Assembly (NCBI RefSeq): GCF_030246845.1
Contig: NZ_CP126889.1
Location: 3,467,001 to 3,531,000, forward strand
Origin: Enhydrobacter sp.
GTDB lineage: Bacteria; Pseudomonadota; Alphaproteobacteria; Reyranellales; Reyranellaceae
DNA length: 64,000 nucleotides
Reading direction: 5' to 3'
Shown here in pieces: positions 1 through 8,164 of the stretch; within the stretch, counting starts at the first letter, position 1; every line of letters starts with the position of its first letter. Both the position numbers and the translations under genes were made by a program. The notes beneath the pieces were generated by a model. It saw only the letters and a program-made list of their open reading frames with translations. It did not search any database and was not told where the DNA came from.

Positions 1-236
1 CTCACCTCGAACGCCTCGACATCGTTCCAGAGCCGTTCGCGGTCGCGCCATTGTTCGGGCGCATCCTCCGGCAGCATGACCTCGGAATGGACGACGCCGC
101 GCTTGTTGGAGAAGTCGTGGCTGCGTCCGAGCCGGTCGTCGTGCAGTCGCGAGGCCGAGCGGTAGGCGGCCGACGCCACCGCGCTCGACCCGGCCTTGCG
201 GCCAATGACCTTAACGTGGAGATGATAGATCGCCAT
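1..236 (-). CDS. MobA/MobL-family relaxase, N-terminal part
   Basis: Seventy-eight codons of a gene running off the left edge, read leftwards from an ATG at 236. The product starts MAIYHLHVKVIGRK and continues AASAAYRSASRLHDD-like, typical of MobA/MobL and TraA relaxases. These nick one strand at oriT and stay covalently bound to the 5' end through a tyrosine. Tyr25 falls at the same position as the catalytic tyrosine of RSF1010 MobA, which has the same MAIYH start. The gene is divergent from traC/traD, the arrangement of traA versus traC-traD in Ti plasmids. Whether a helicase domain follows, as in TraA, cannot be seen. Competing open frames here encode only arginine-rich nonsense. Confidence 0.85.
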   Translation of the reverse strand, partial: MAIYHLHVKVIGRKAGSSAVASAAYRSASRLHDDRLGRSHDFSNKRGVVHSEVMLPEDAPEQWRDRERLWNDVEAFEV

Positions 237-266
237 CGCGGGCGGATCATTTACACCGCGAAGCGC

Positions 267-294
267 ACGTCGGAACGACGTATAAGCGCGCCCT
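267..294 (+). promoter_or_regulatory. oriT: Putative oriT: hairpin plus Q-type nic sequence
   Basis: A perfect 6-base inverted repeat ACGTCG-GAA-CGACGT (267-281) is followed almost at once by TAAGCGCGCCCT (283-294). RSF1010-type (MOBQ) origins have a hairpin directly before TAAGTGCGCCCT, so the match is 11 of 12 bases with the same layout. It lies in the 170-base gap between the divergent relaxase and traC genes, where Ti-type plasmids carry oriT. By analogy the nick would fall just before the final CCCT. Nicking itself is inferred. Confidence 0.75.
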
Positions 295-406
295 CGAAAC
301 TAATTTCTCGGGATTGCTCGTGCCGTTCCAGCCCGTCCCGGCAACATTACTGCATTACGCGCCCCGCTCAACTACGCTTTCTCCATCGCCACTGATGGAG
401 GACATG

Positions 407-733
407 ATGCGGAAACCACGGGATTTCGACGCGGAACTGAAGGCGCTGGAGGACAAGGCGCGGGACCTGAAAGCCCGCAAGGTGCAGCAGCTCGGCGAGC
501 TGGTGATCTCGACCGGAGCCGACGCGCTCACCGCCGACGAACTGGCGGGCGCGCTGATCGTGCTGGCCGAAACCAGGGATGCCGGAAAGAGGGAGGCATG
601 GGCCAAACGCGGGGCCGCGTTCTTTCAAAGCCGGGTGCGGCGAACTGCGCTATCGCCTGACCGCGACGGTGGCGGCGCTCTGGCGCAACCGGGCGGCACA
701 CAACCGGCATCGGGCGGCACAGGCGCGGGATAA
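407..733 (+). CDS. traC: Conjugal transfer protein TraC-like
   Basis: A 108-residue protein starting MRKPRDFDAELKALEDKA. It has a charged, probably helical N-terminal half (residues 1-70) and a glycine/proline-rich tail. Length, composition and position match the small TraC proteins of Ti-type transfer systems, which sit at oriT and are thought to assist the relaxase in the relaxosome. GGAGG at 397-401 lies 5 bases before the ATG at 407; an in-frame ATG at 404 is the alternative. traD follows after 1 base. The family assignment rests on remembered family patterns and context, not on a catalytic motif. Confidence 0.7.
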   Translation: MRKPRDFDAELKALEDKARDLKARKVQQLGELVISTGADALTADELAGALIVLAETRDAGKREAWAKRGAAFFQSRVRRTALSPDRDGGGALAQPGGTQPASGGTGAG

Positions 734-734
734 C

Positions 735-977
735 ATGCGCACCTGGCAAGTCGAGCGTCGCAAGCGCACGCGGCATCTGATCGAACTCGGCGGCCTCGTC
801 GTCAAAGCCGGGATCGTGGAACTGACCGGCGACGACCGCGCCATCCTCTACGGCGCGCTACTCTGGATGGCCGACAAGCTCCAAAGCGATGAGCGCGACA
901 AGGCGTTGGCGCTATGGGCCGCGAAGGGGAAGCAGGGGTTCAAGGCTGAGCGCGACAGCATCGCCGAGAATGCTTAG
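735..977 (+). CDS. traD: Conjugal transfer protein TraD-like
   Basis: An 80-residue basic protein starting MRTWQVERRKRTRHLIELGG. The pattern of a basic N-terminus, then RxLIELGGLVxKAG, then a conserved acidic stretch is that of the small TraD proteins encoded next to traC in Ti-type transfer regions. The start is the ATG 1 base after the traC stop, so the two are probably translated together. The exact role is poorly defined in the family; a relaxosome accessory function is likely. The gene ends tail-to-tail with, and overlapping by 4 bases, the AbiEii toxin gene on the other strand. Confidence 0.7.
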   Translation: MRTWQVERRKRTRHLIELGGLVVKAGIVELTGDDRAILYGALLWMADKLQSDERDKALALWAAKGKQGFKAERDSIAENA

Positions 978-1834
978 ACTCCGAACCGCTCCCGCATTTC
1001 TTCGGCCTTCGCCCATTCGTCGCCGGGTATCCGGTCGATCAGTTCCTTCATCACCCGGACAAACGTGGCCTTGAGCGTCTCGTCGGTCAGGGCCTTGGCG
1101 CGATCCGTCGAAAGCAGCGGGCGCATGTCGGTGAAGAAGGTCGGATTGGCGAGTTTTTGGAACATGCGCTGCTGCGCTTCGGCCCTGGAAATCGCTATCT
1201 CCGCCTTCTCGAGGTAGAGCCGGAAACATTCGACGATCCGGGCCGTGTTCAGCCCCTCGAACACGGTCAGCGCGTGATCGAGATCGAACAGATCGCGGCC
1301 CTTGTTGCGTTGGAGCAGCGCGCGCAGCTTGGTCGCCAGCATTTCCTCCCGTGAGAAGGTCGGGATCGCGGCCTTGCCGGTGAACCACGGATTTTTGACG
1401 CCGAACGGTATCTCGATGGGCGGATCGTGGGCTTCCCGCTCCCGCGTGTTGATTTCGACCTTGAGGTTGATACGTACATCAGCAGGCTCGCCTTCCGCAT
1501 CGGCGCGAAAGCGAAGTTTGGGGGCGACGGGGCTCGGATCGGACTTTGCCTTATCAAGCCACGGTTCAAGGACGGCACGAACGCCATCGAGAACCGGCCC
1601 AATCGGGCCAGCGCTCGTTCGCACGAGGTCTATATCTTCGGAATAGCGCAGCGGCGCGGGGAAATGCAGCTTGTTGAGTGCTGTGCCGCCCCGGAAGCGC
1701 AGTTCGCCCCGCAGGAACGGATCGGAGAAGATAGCGACAAGCGCACGGCTAATGATGAGGTCTTGCTCGACCTGTCGCTGGCTTGCCCACGGCGCGACAC
1801 GGCTCCAGGCGGTGATATAGTCTTGCGGGATCAT
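974..1834 (-). CDS. abiEii: AbiEii-type nucleotidyltransferase toxin
   Basis: A 286-residue protein of the AbiEii (DUF1814) nucleotidyltransferase family, the toxin of type IV toxin-antitoxin and abortive-infection systems. RGGTAL (residues 48-53) followed by SEDIDL (65-70, Asp67 and Asp69) is the nucleotidyltransferase signature. LATKLRALLQR and KGRDLFDL near residues 175-195 match the downstream conserved lysine and aspartate motifs. Family members transfer nucleotides, in some cases to tRNA 3' ends, and stop growth. The ATG overlaps the stop of abiEi by 4 bases (1831-1834), so the pair is translationally coupled. The key residues look intact, so I expect an active toxin. Confidence 0.9.
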   Translation of the reverse strand: MIPQDYITAWSRVAPWASQRQVEQDLIISRALVAIFSDPFLRGELRFRGGTALNKLHFPAPLRYSEDIDLVRTSAGPIGPVLDGVRAVLEPWLDKAKSDPSPVAPKLRFRADAEGEPADVRINLKVEINTREREAHDPPIEIPFGVKNPWFTGKAAIPTFSREEMLATKLRALLQRNKGRDLFDLDHALTVFEGLNTARIVECFRLYLEKAEIAISRAEAQQRMFQKLANPTFFTDMRPLLSTDRAKALTDETLKATFVRVMKELIDRIPGDEWAKAEEMRERFGV

Positions 1835-2658
1835 TCGTCGATCTCCGGCGGTCGACGAACGATCACGCGCCAGCGGTCATCGCGTTCGGACGGCGGCGGC
1901 GACAAATCGGGATCGCCTGCCTGTTTGGGGTCGAGTTCGACCCACGGCAGCGACCCGCGCGCCGATAGCGCCACGAACATCGGCTCCGCAATCTGCGGAT
2001 GCCCCAGCCTTCCGAGGAGATGCCCGAGGCGCTGCACGACCGCTTTCTCGAAACCGCCCGACAGGGAGGCGAGCTTTTGGGGTTGCAGTCGTTCGGCAAG
2101 CTCAGAAAGCACCGTCGCAATGTTGTCCAGGCCGGCGCCGGATTGCGGATAGCGCACGAGGTCGAGCGCCGTCAGTTCCGGTGAGGACAGCTTCATATAG
2201 CCCGATGGCGTCTTGCGATCCTCGATCCCCGCCGACACCGCCGCCATGTCCTTGCGGTAGGAAAAGACGATCCGCGTCCGCCCGGCCTCAATGTTTGGCA
2301 GGAGTTTGTCCGTGACGACCTGAAACTCCATCACGGCTTGATGGGAAGCGCCGTGAGCCGCTGCCGCCGTTAGCAACCCGGCATAATAGGGCCGCTGCTC
2401 ATGGCGCATCAGGGCGTCGATATACCACTCCGGCGGCGGCGCTCCCGCCGTGGCGTGCTGGGGCGGCACGACCACGTAGAAGCCGCGCCGGGGCCGAATG
2501 AGCTGGCCGCGCCGCTGCAAACGCTCGGCGGCATCGAGAAATGCGCCTCGGCTAATGCCGATCTCCTTCTGCGCCTCATCCGCAGAAAAGACCCCCCGGC
2601 CCCTAGCAAGCAGGCCGGAAGCGTAGGAAGACAGGGCTGATCGCTCGACTCGGATCAT
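1831..2658 (-). CDS. abiEi: AbiEi-type antitoxin and autorepressor
   Basis: A 275-residue protein with an N-terminal winged-helix part (about residues 1-65, including GVFSADEAQKEIGISRGAF) and a long C-terminal domain, the layout of AbiEi antitoxins. In characterised AbiE systems the antitoxin neutralises AbiEii and represses its own operon by binding inverted repeats in the promoter. Two such repeats lie just upstream here (2667-2745). No clear ribosome binding site precedes the ATG at 2658. The toxin gene follows with a 4-base overlap. Confidence 0.88.
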   Translation of the reverse strand: MIRVERSALSSYASGLLARGRGVFSADEAQKEIGISRGAFLDAAERLQRRGQLIRPRRGFYVVVPPQHATAGAPPPEWYIDALMRHEQRPYYAGLLTAAAAHGASHQAVMEFQVVTDKLLPNIEAGRTRIVFSYRKDMAAVSAGIEDRKTPSGYMKLSSPELTALDLVRYPQSGAGLDNIATVLSELAERLQPQKLASLSGGFEKAVVQRLGHLLGRLGHPQIAEPMFVALSARGSLPWVELDPKQAGDPDLSPPPSERDDRWRVIVRRPPEIDE

Positions 2659-2666
2659 ATCTCATT

Positions 2667-2685
2667 ATCCGCTCTTAGAGCGGAT
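2667..2685. promoter_or_regulatory. Inverted repeat 1 upstream of abiEi
   Basis: ATCCGCTCT-T-AGAGCGGAT is a perfect 9-base palindrome around one base, ending 9 bases before the abiEi start. It is followed by TCTTCAATATGA, which recurs after repeat 2. A repeated palindrome in an AbiE promoter is the expected binding site for the AbiEi antitoxin; binding is inferred. Confidence 0.75.
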
Positions 2686-2718
2686 TCTTCAATATGAAGC
2701 TGTCACCGGATTATCCTT

Positions 2719-2745
2719 AAAAATCCGCTTCTAGGGCGGATTTTT
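2719..2745. promoter_or_regulatory. Inverted repeat 2 upstream of abiEi
   Basis: AAAAATCCGC (2719-2728) and GCGGATTTTT (2736-2745) form a perfect 10-base inverted repeat. The core copies repeat 1, and TTCAATATGA follows both copies. The two palindromes start 56 bases apart, so about 22 bases (2681-2702 and 2737-2758) occur as near-identical direct repeats. The region also lies upstream of the restriction operon on the plus strand, so AbiEi could influence both operons. Confidence 0.75.
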
Positions 2746-2852
2746 CAATATGACGCTGCCGTGGCCCCGGTCCCCGCTACCGCTGCCCCTGGAGATGGAC
2801 AGTCACCGCATCTTCCCTGATTTTCTCCGATCTTCTATACGCTTTCTCAACC

Positions 2853-3131
2853 ATGAGTTACAGTGGGCGCGTAGCCGATGAAATCCTGACGATCCGGGAG
2901 GTGGCGGAACTTCTCAAGATCAATGAGAAGACGGCCTACAAGCTCGCCTCGGCAGGCAAGATTCCTGGCTTCAAGGTCGGCGGATCGTGGCGGTTCCAGC
3001 GGCAGGAAATCGCAAACTGGATAAAGCGTAAGGTTGAGGAGCAGCAGGGGGCAGCGGGGGCGCATGACGAACGAAGCCGACACGTGCCGAAAATTCGTCG
3101 TGCCCAAGCTACAATCCATCGGTTGGGATAA
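2853..3131 (+). CDS. Small helix-turn-helix protein, first gene of the restriction operon
   Basis: A 92-residue protein. Residues 10-60 (ILTIREVAELLKINEKTAYK and following, including GFKVGGSWRF) form the excisionase/MerR-like helix-turn-helix fold (HTH_17). The remaining 30 residues are basic and share DNA with the start of hsdR, overlapping it by 68 bases in another frame. It may control expression of the downstream restriction and SIR2-HerA genes or act as a recombination directionality factor for the element; the sequence does not decide. No ribosome binding site is evident, and TATAC at 2836-2840 could serve a leaderless transcript. Confidence 0.7.
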   Translation: MSYSGRVADEILTIREVAELLKINEKTAYKLASAGKIPGFKVGGSWRFQRQEIANWIKRKVEEQQGAAGAHDERSRHVPKIRRAQATIHRLG

Positions 3132-5436
3132 TGACCCTCATTCCATCGCCGAGCAGCGCACCATCACGGATGGCCGCGTCATTCCCGTGGGCAAGGGCTT
3201 TGTCCGCAAGCCGCCCAAGCGGGTCGATTATCTGCTGCGTTACACGCGGGACTTTCCGCTTGCCGTGGTCGAGGCCAAGGCCAGCTATAAATCCGCGACC
3301 GACGCCGTGCAGCAGGCCCGCGATTATGCGGAAATCCTCGGCCTCAAATACGCCTACGCCACTAACGGCGCTGAGATCATCGAGATCGATTATTTCAAGG
3401 GGACGGAAACGCGCGTCCCCGACTTCCCGAGCCCCGATGACCTTTGGCGGCGCTATCAGACGGGCAGCGGAATCAACACGCCCGAGCGCGTGGAGCATCT
3501 GATCGCCCCCTACAATACGGTCGGCGGCAAGCTGCCCCGATACTACCAGCAAATCGCCATTAACCGGACTGTCGAAGCCATCCTTGCCGGAAGGAAGCGC
3601 CTGCTTCTCACCATGGCAACGGGGACGGGCAAGACCATCGTGGCCTTCCAGATTTGCTGGAAGCTTTGGTCGAGCCGCTGGAACAGGACCGGGGAGCATC
3701 GCAAACCGCGCATCCTGTTCCTCGCGGATCGCAACATCCTCATCGACGACCCGAAGGACAAAACCTTCACCCCTTTCGGGGATGCGCGCCACAAGATCGA
3801 ATCCGGTGAGATCGTCAAAAGCCGGGAAATGTATTTCGCCATCTATCAGGCGCTCGCCGAGGACGAGCGCCGCGCGGGGCTTTTCCGGGACTATCCGCCG
3901 GACTTCTTCGACCTCATCATCGTCGATGAATGTCACCGGGGAAGTGCGCGGGACGACAGTTCATGGCGTGTCATCCTTGAGCATTTCAAGCCCGCCTATC
4001 AGCTCGGCATGACAGCCACCCCGCTACGAGAGGACAACCGCGACACCTACCTCTATTTCGGCAACCCGATCTACGAATACAGCCTGCGTCAGGGCATCGA
4101 CGACGGCTTTCTCGCGCCCTACCGGGTGCATCGTGTCATCACCCAATGGGACGCCGCCGGATGGCGGCCCAGCAAGGACGAGGTGGATCGCTTCGGCCGC
4201 GCGATCCCCGATGATGAATACCAGACCAAGGATTTCGAGCGGGCCATCGCCTTGCGCGCCCGTACGGAAGCTATCGCCCGCCACCTGACCGACTTCCTTA
4301 AGAAGACCGACCGTTTCGCCAAAACCATCGTGTTCTGCGTCGATCAGGAACACGCCTCGGAGATGCGGCAGGCTCTGGTCAACCTCAATGCCGACCTTGT
4401 GGCGCAGTATCCTGATTATGTGGCGCGCGTCACCGCCGACGAGGGCGCAATCGGGCGAGGCCACCTATCGAAGTTCCAGGACCTCGAAACCAAAACCCCG
4501 GTCATCCTCACGTCGTCGCAACTGTTGACGACCGGCGTTGATGCCCCGACCTGCAAGAATGTCGTTCTGGCGCGCGTCGTCGGGTCCATGAGCGAGTTCA
4601 AGCAGATCATTGGACGCGGAACACGCCTGCGCGATGATTACGGCAAGCTGTGGTTCAACATCCTCGATTACACCGGCTCGGCAACCCGCATGTTCGCCGA
4701 CCCGGATTTCGACGGCGATCCGGCCCGGATCACGGAAGAAGAAGTGAACGACGCCGGGGAAACTACCGCGACGACGGAGACGGTCCCCGAAGGGCAGGAA
4801 CCGGAACCTACCCCTCCGGAGGAAGGCGAGCCCGGCGTGATCGAGCGGCCAACCGGCGAGCCGCGCAAATTCTATTTCGACGGGGGCGAGGTCGAAGTCG
4901 TGGCCCACCTGGTCCACGAGCTCGATCCGAACGGCAAGCAGCTACGCGTCGTCAAATACACCGACTATGCCGCCGAAAGTGTCCGTTCCCTCGCCCCGAC
5001 CTCCGCCGAGCTTCGCAAGCGGTGGGCGGATGCGGACCAGCGCAGCGAGATCATCACCGCACTGGGCGAGCGTGGCATCGACTTCGATGTGCTGGCCGAA
5101 CAGACGGGTCAGACCGACGCCGATCCCTTCGACCTGCTTTGCCATCTGGCCTTCAATGCGCCGCTTCGAACCCGGCGCGAGCGGGCGCAGCGCCTCAAAG
5201 CTGAGCGCAAGGACTATTTCGAGAAATTCTCGCCCGAAGCGCGTCAGGTGCTCGACGAGCTTCTGGAAAAATATGCCGAACACGGCGACGCGCAGTTTGT
5301 CCTGCCGGACGTGCTCAAGGTTCCGCCTATCTCAACCCACGGCCAGCCCGCCGAAATTATTAAGCTGTTCGGCAGCCCCGACGTGCTTCGCCGAGCCGTA
5401 AACGACCTGCAAGGACTGCTCTATGGCACGAACTAA
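3064..5436 (+). CDS. hsdR: Type I restriction enzyme, endonuclease/translocase subunit HsdR
   Basis: A 790-residue EcoEI-like R subunit that translocates and cuts unmodified DNA with HsdM and HsdS. Residues about 50-90 carry the nuclease: Asp55, Glu70-Ala-Lys72, then QQARDY, the PD-(D/E)xK plus QxxxY pattern. A superfamily 2 helicase follows, with MATGTGKT near residue 185, DECHRG near 288 and a second RecA domain ending in IIGRGTR. After an acidic, proline-rich linker (about residues 560-600) comes the C-terminal domain that docks on the methylase. I chose ATG 3064 because the protein then begins MTNEADTCRKFV like its relatives. It overlaps the HTH gene by 68 bases and hsdM by 14. Confidence 0.95.
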   Translation: MTNEADTCRKFVVPKLQSIGWDNDPHSIAEQRTITDGRVIPVGKGFVRKPPKRVDYLLRYTRDFPLAVVEAKASYKSATDAVQQARDYAEILGLKYAYATNGAEIIEIDYFKGTETRVPDFPSPDDLWRRYQTGSGINTPERVEHLIAPYNTVGGKLPRYYQQIAINRTVEAILAGRKRLLLTMATGTGKTIVAFQICWKLWSSRWNRTGEHRKPRILFLADRNILIDDPKDKTFTPFGDARHKIESGEIVKSREMYFAIYQALAEDERRAGLFRDYPPDFFDLIIVDECHRGSARDDSSWRVILEHFKPAYQLGMTATPLREDNRDTYLYFGNPIYEYSLRQGIDDGFLAPYRVHRVITQWDAAGWRPSKDEVDRFGRAIPDDEYQTKDFERAIALRARTEAIARHLTDFLKKTDRFAKTIVFCVDQEHASEMRQALVNLNADLVAQYPDYVARVTADEGAIGRGHLSKFQDLETKTPVILTSSQLLTTGVDAPTCKNVVLARVVGSMSEFKQIIGRGTRLRDDYGKLWFNILDYTGSATRMFADPDFDGDPARITEEEVNDAGETTATTETVPEGQEPEPTPPEEGEPGVIERPTGEPRKFYFDGGEVEVVAHLVHELDPNGKQLRVVKYTDYAAESVRSLAPTSAELRKRWADADQRSEIITALGERGIDFDVLAEQTGQTDADPFDLLCHLAFNAPLRTRRERAQRLKAERKDYFEKFSPEARQVLDELLEKYAEHGDAQFVLPDVLKVPPISTHGQPAEIIKLFGSPDVLRRAVNDLQGLLYGTN

Positions 5437-6982
5437 GAAAAAGAACGGCGCAGAAGCCGCGCCGATGACGACCTCCCAGATGCTCGGGCGCCTTCTCAAA
5501 TCCGCGCGCGACATCATGCGCAAGGACAAGGGGTTGAACGGCGATCTCGACCGTCTGCCGCTGCTGACATGGATCATGTTTCTCAAATTCCTCGACGATC
5601 TCGAGCAGCAGCGTGAGGAGGAAACCGCGCTGTCGGGCAAGAAATTCAAGGCCGCCATCGAGGCGCCGTATCGCTGGCGCGATTGGGCCGCCGATCCGCA
5701 GGGGATCACGGGCGATGAATTGCTTTCCTTCATCAATTCCGACGAAGCAGTGCGTGCGGACGGGACGAAAGGCCCAGGCCTGTTCGCTTATCTGCGCTCG
5801 CTCTCAAGCTCCAACGGCGACAACCGCCGCGACGTGATCGCCACCGTGTTCAAGGGCGTCGATAATCGCATGAAGAGTGGCTATCTGCTGCGCGACATCA
5901 TCAACAAGGTTGACGGGATTCATTTCACCTCGTCGGATGAGCTTCACACCCTCGGTGCCCTCTATGAATCCATGCTCCGCGAAATGCGTGACGCGGCGGG
6001 CGATTCTGGCGAGTTCTACACGCCGCGCCCTGTCGTCCGCTTCATGGTAGAAGTCACCGATCCGCGCCTTTGCGAAACCGTCCTTGACCCGGCCAGCGGT
6101 ACAGGCGGGTTTCTGGTAGAAGCGTACAACCACCTTGAAAAGCAGGTAAAGACTGTCGTCGACCGCAAGCGCCTTCAAAACGGCACCATTACCGGCTGCG
6201 AGCCCAAGTCCCTGCCTTATCTGCTTTGCCAGATGAATCTTTTGCTGCACGGGTTGGATGCACCGCAGATTGACCCCGGCAATGCCCTGCGCTTTAAGCT
6301 CTCTGAGATCGGCGAAAGAGAGCGCGTCGATGTGATCCTCACCAACCCGCCCTTTGGCGGGGAGGAGGAAAAGGGTATCCAGGGCAACTTCCCGGAAGAC
6401 CGCCAGACGGCGGAAACCGCGCTGCTATTCCTCCAGCTCATCATGCGCAAGCTCAAACGCCACCCGACTCCCGTGGGGCGCCCGGCGCGTGCGGCAGTCG
6501 TCGTGCCGAATGGAACGCTGTTCGGCGACGGCGTTTGCGCGCGCATCAAGGAAGAGCTTCTCAAGGAGTTCAACCTTCATACCGTCGTGCGGCTGCCCAA
6601 TGGCGTGTTCGCGCCCTACACCAGCATCCCCACCAATATCCTGTTCTTCGACCGCTCCGGCCCGACAAAAGAGGTCTGGTATTACGAGCAGCCCTTGCCC
6701 GATGGGCGCAAGAATTACACCAAGACCCAGCCCATGCAGTTCGACGAGTTCAAGGGCTGCATCGCGTGGTGGGCAAACCGCCAGGAAAGCGATCAGGCGT
6801 GGAAGGTGTCCGCCAAGGAGTTGCTCAACGCGGGCTGCAACCTCGACCGCAAGAACCCTCGGGCCAAGGTGGACTTTGAGCACCTGCCGCCCGATCAGCT
6901 CGCCGACGACATCTTGAAGAAGGAACTGCGGATCGCTGAGCTGATGCAGGAGATCAAAAGGGCGCTTGGGGCAAGCGCATGA
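5423..6982 (+). CDS. hsdM: Type I restriction-modification methyltransferase subunit HsdM
   Basis: A 519-residue N6-adenine methyltransferase subunit. The N-terminal helical domain (about 1-165) binds HsdS. The catalytic part shows GEFYTPR near residue 196, the AdoMet site DPASGTGGFL near 222 and the catalytic NPPFGG near 308. With HsdS it protects host DNA, and with HsdR it forms the restriction complex. The start overlaps the end of hsdR by 14 bases and the stop overlaps hsdS by 4, so the three subunits are translationally coupled. No damage is visible. Confidence 0.96.
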   Translation: MARTKKKNGAEAAPMTTSQMLGRLLKSARDIMRKDKGLNGDLDRLPLLTWIMFLKFLDDLEQQREEETALSGKKFKAAIEAPYRWRDWAADPQGITGDELLSFINSDEAVRADGTKGPGLFAYLRSLSSSNGDNRRDVIATVFKGVDNRMKSGYLLRDIINKVDGIHFTSSDELHTLGALYESMLREMRDAAGDSGEFYTPRPVVRFMVEVTDPRLCETVLDPASGTGGFLVEAYNHLEKQVKTVVDRKRLQNGTITGCEPKSLPYLLCQMNLLLHGLDAPQIDPGNALRFKLSEIGERERVDVILTNPPFGGEEEKGIQGNFPEDRQTAETALLFLQLIMRKLKRHPTPVGRPARAAVVVPNGTLFGDGVCARIKEELLKEFNLHTVVRLPNGVFAPYTSIPTNILFFDRSGPTKEVWYYEQPLPDGRKNYTKTQPMQFDEFKGCIAWWANRQESDQAWKVSAKELLNAGCNLDRKNPRAKVDFEHLPPDQLADDILKKELRIAELMQEIKRALGASA

Positions 6983-8160
6983 CAGCGACAGTACCCAGCG
7001 TCATGCTTGGTGAGGTTTTGAGGCAAGACACGCAATACGTCCACGATCTCGAGCCAAGGGCATATCCGAAGCTCTCAGTAAAGCTCTACGGGCGTGGCGT
7101 TGTCTTGGACGCCCCCGCAGATGGCGGTTCCGTCAAGATGGAAAAGCATCAGCTTGCGCGATCTGGACAAGTCATCCTTTCGGAAATTTGGGCGAAGAAA
7201 GGAGCCATAGGTATCGTGCCGCCGGAAGGTGATGGGGCGCTTTGTACGTCCCACTTCTTTCTTTTCGACATAGACGGAAGAAAGGCTTTCCCGGGTTTTA
7301 TCGCGTGGCTACTTCGCGGCAATTACTTCGAGCCTCAACTCAATGCAGAGGCTCGGGGCACTACCGGCTACGCAGCAATTCGACCAAAACAATTTCTAGC
7401 AACCTCAATTCCTCTTCCGTCGCTTGATGAGCAACGCCGCATCGTCGCGCGCATCGAGGAACTGGCCGCAAAGGTGAAGGAAGCAAGCAAGCTGAGGGCT
7501 GAGAGCGCCCGTGCCTCGCAAGCACTATCAGCTTCCATCTTGGACAGGCTTCTTCCTAAGTCCGCTCCAGAGATGCCCCTACGCGAATTAGTCATGCCTG
7601 GGACATCAATTTCATACGGCGTTCTGGTTCCCGGAGCAGATACGGAAAATGGCGTCCCATTTGTTCGAGTGCAAGACTTGTCCGTCAAGTCGCCTTTATC
7701 AATGCCGAACAAGCGAATATCCAAGGATATCGCCGCACAATACAAGCGCACGACCCTTCAAGGTGGGGAAGTCTTAATTGGCGTTGTGGGAAGCATCGGT
7801 AAAATCGGCATGGCTCCGCAGTCGTGGGCTGGAGCCAACATTGCACGCGCAGTCTGCCGTGTGCTTCCAAGGCAGGACGTTGATGCGCGCTTTCTTGCAG
7901 AGAGCCTTTCTGATCGCCGTTGTCAGGATTACTTCCGAGAACAAACTCGAACATTAGCTCAACCAACGTTGAATGTGGGCCAACTCGAAAACACCCCAAT
8001 CAAGCTCCCATCGCTTGATGAGCAGCGCCGCATTGTCGCCGAACTCGACGCACTGCAAACCAAAGTCGACACCGTCAGGGCACTCCAAACCGAAACCGCC
8101 ACCGAGCTGGATGCCGTGCTTCCCGCAATTCTCGACAAGGCGTTCAAGGGGGGATTGTGA
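6979..8160 (+). CDS. hsdS: Type I restriction-modification specificity subunit HsdS
   Basis: A 393-residue DNA-recognition subunit with two target-recognition domains (about residues 1-140 and 200-350). Each is followed by a conserved spacer beginning PSLDEQRRIVA, at about residues 150 and 347, which leads into a coiled coil that sets the spacing between the half-sites. Length and the internal repeat are normal for the family. Base composition across about 7000-8000 is visibly more AT-rich than in hsdM, as is common for rapidly exchanged recognition domains. The recognised sequence cannot be predicted from the protein. The SIR2 gene starts 4 bases after the stop. Confidence 0.93.
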   Translation: MTATVPSVMLGEVLRQDTQYVHDLEPRAYPKLSVKLYGRGVVLDAPADGGSVKMEKHQLARSGQVILSEIWAKKGAIGIVPPEGDGALCTSHFFLFDIDGRKAFPGFIAWLLRGNYFEPQLNAEARGTTGYAAIRPKQFLATSIPLPSLDEQRRIVARIEELAAKVKEASKLRAESARASQALSASILDRLLPKSAPEMPLRELVMPGTSISYGVLVPGADTENGVPFVRVQDLSVKSPLSMPNKRISKDIAAQYKRTTLQGGEVLIGVVGSIGKIGMAPQSWAGANIARAVCRVLPRQDVDARFLAESLSDRRCQDYFREQTRTLAQPTLNVGQLENTPIKLPSLDEQRRIVAELDALQTKVDTVRALQTETATELDAVLPAILDKAFKGGL

Positions 8161-8164
8161 TTAC

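Noticed and set aside
2..395. Other open frames over the relaxase start on both strands
   Set aside because: They are arginine-rich and lack motifs; the frame starting at 236 on the minus strand matches MobA/MobL residue by residue.
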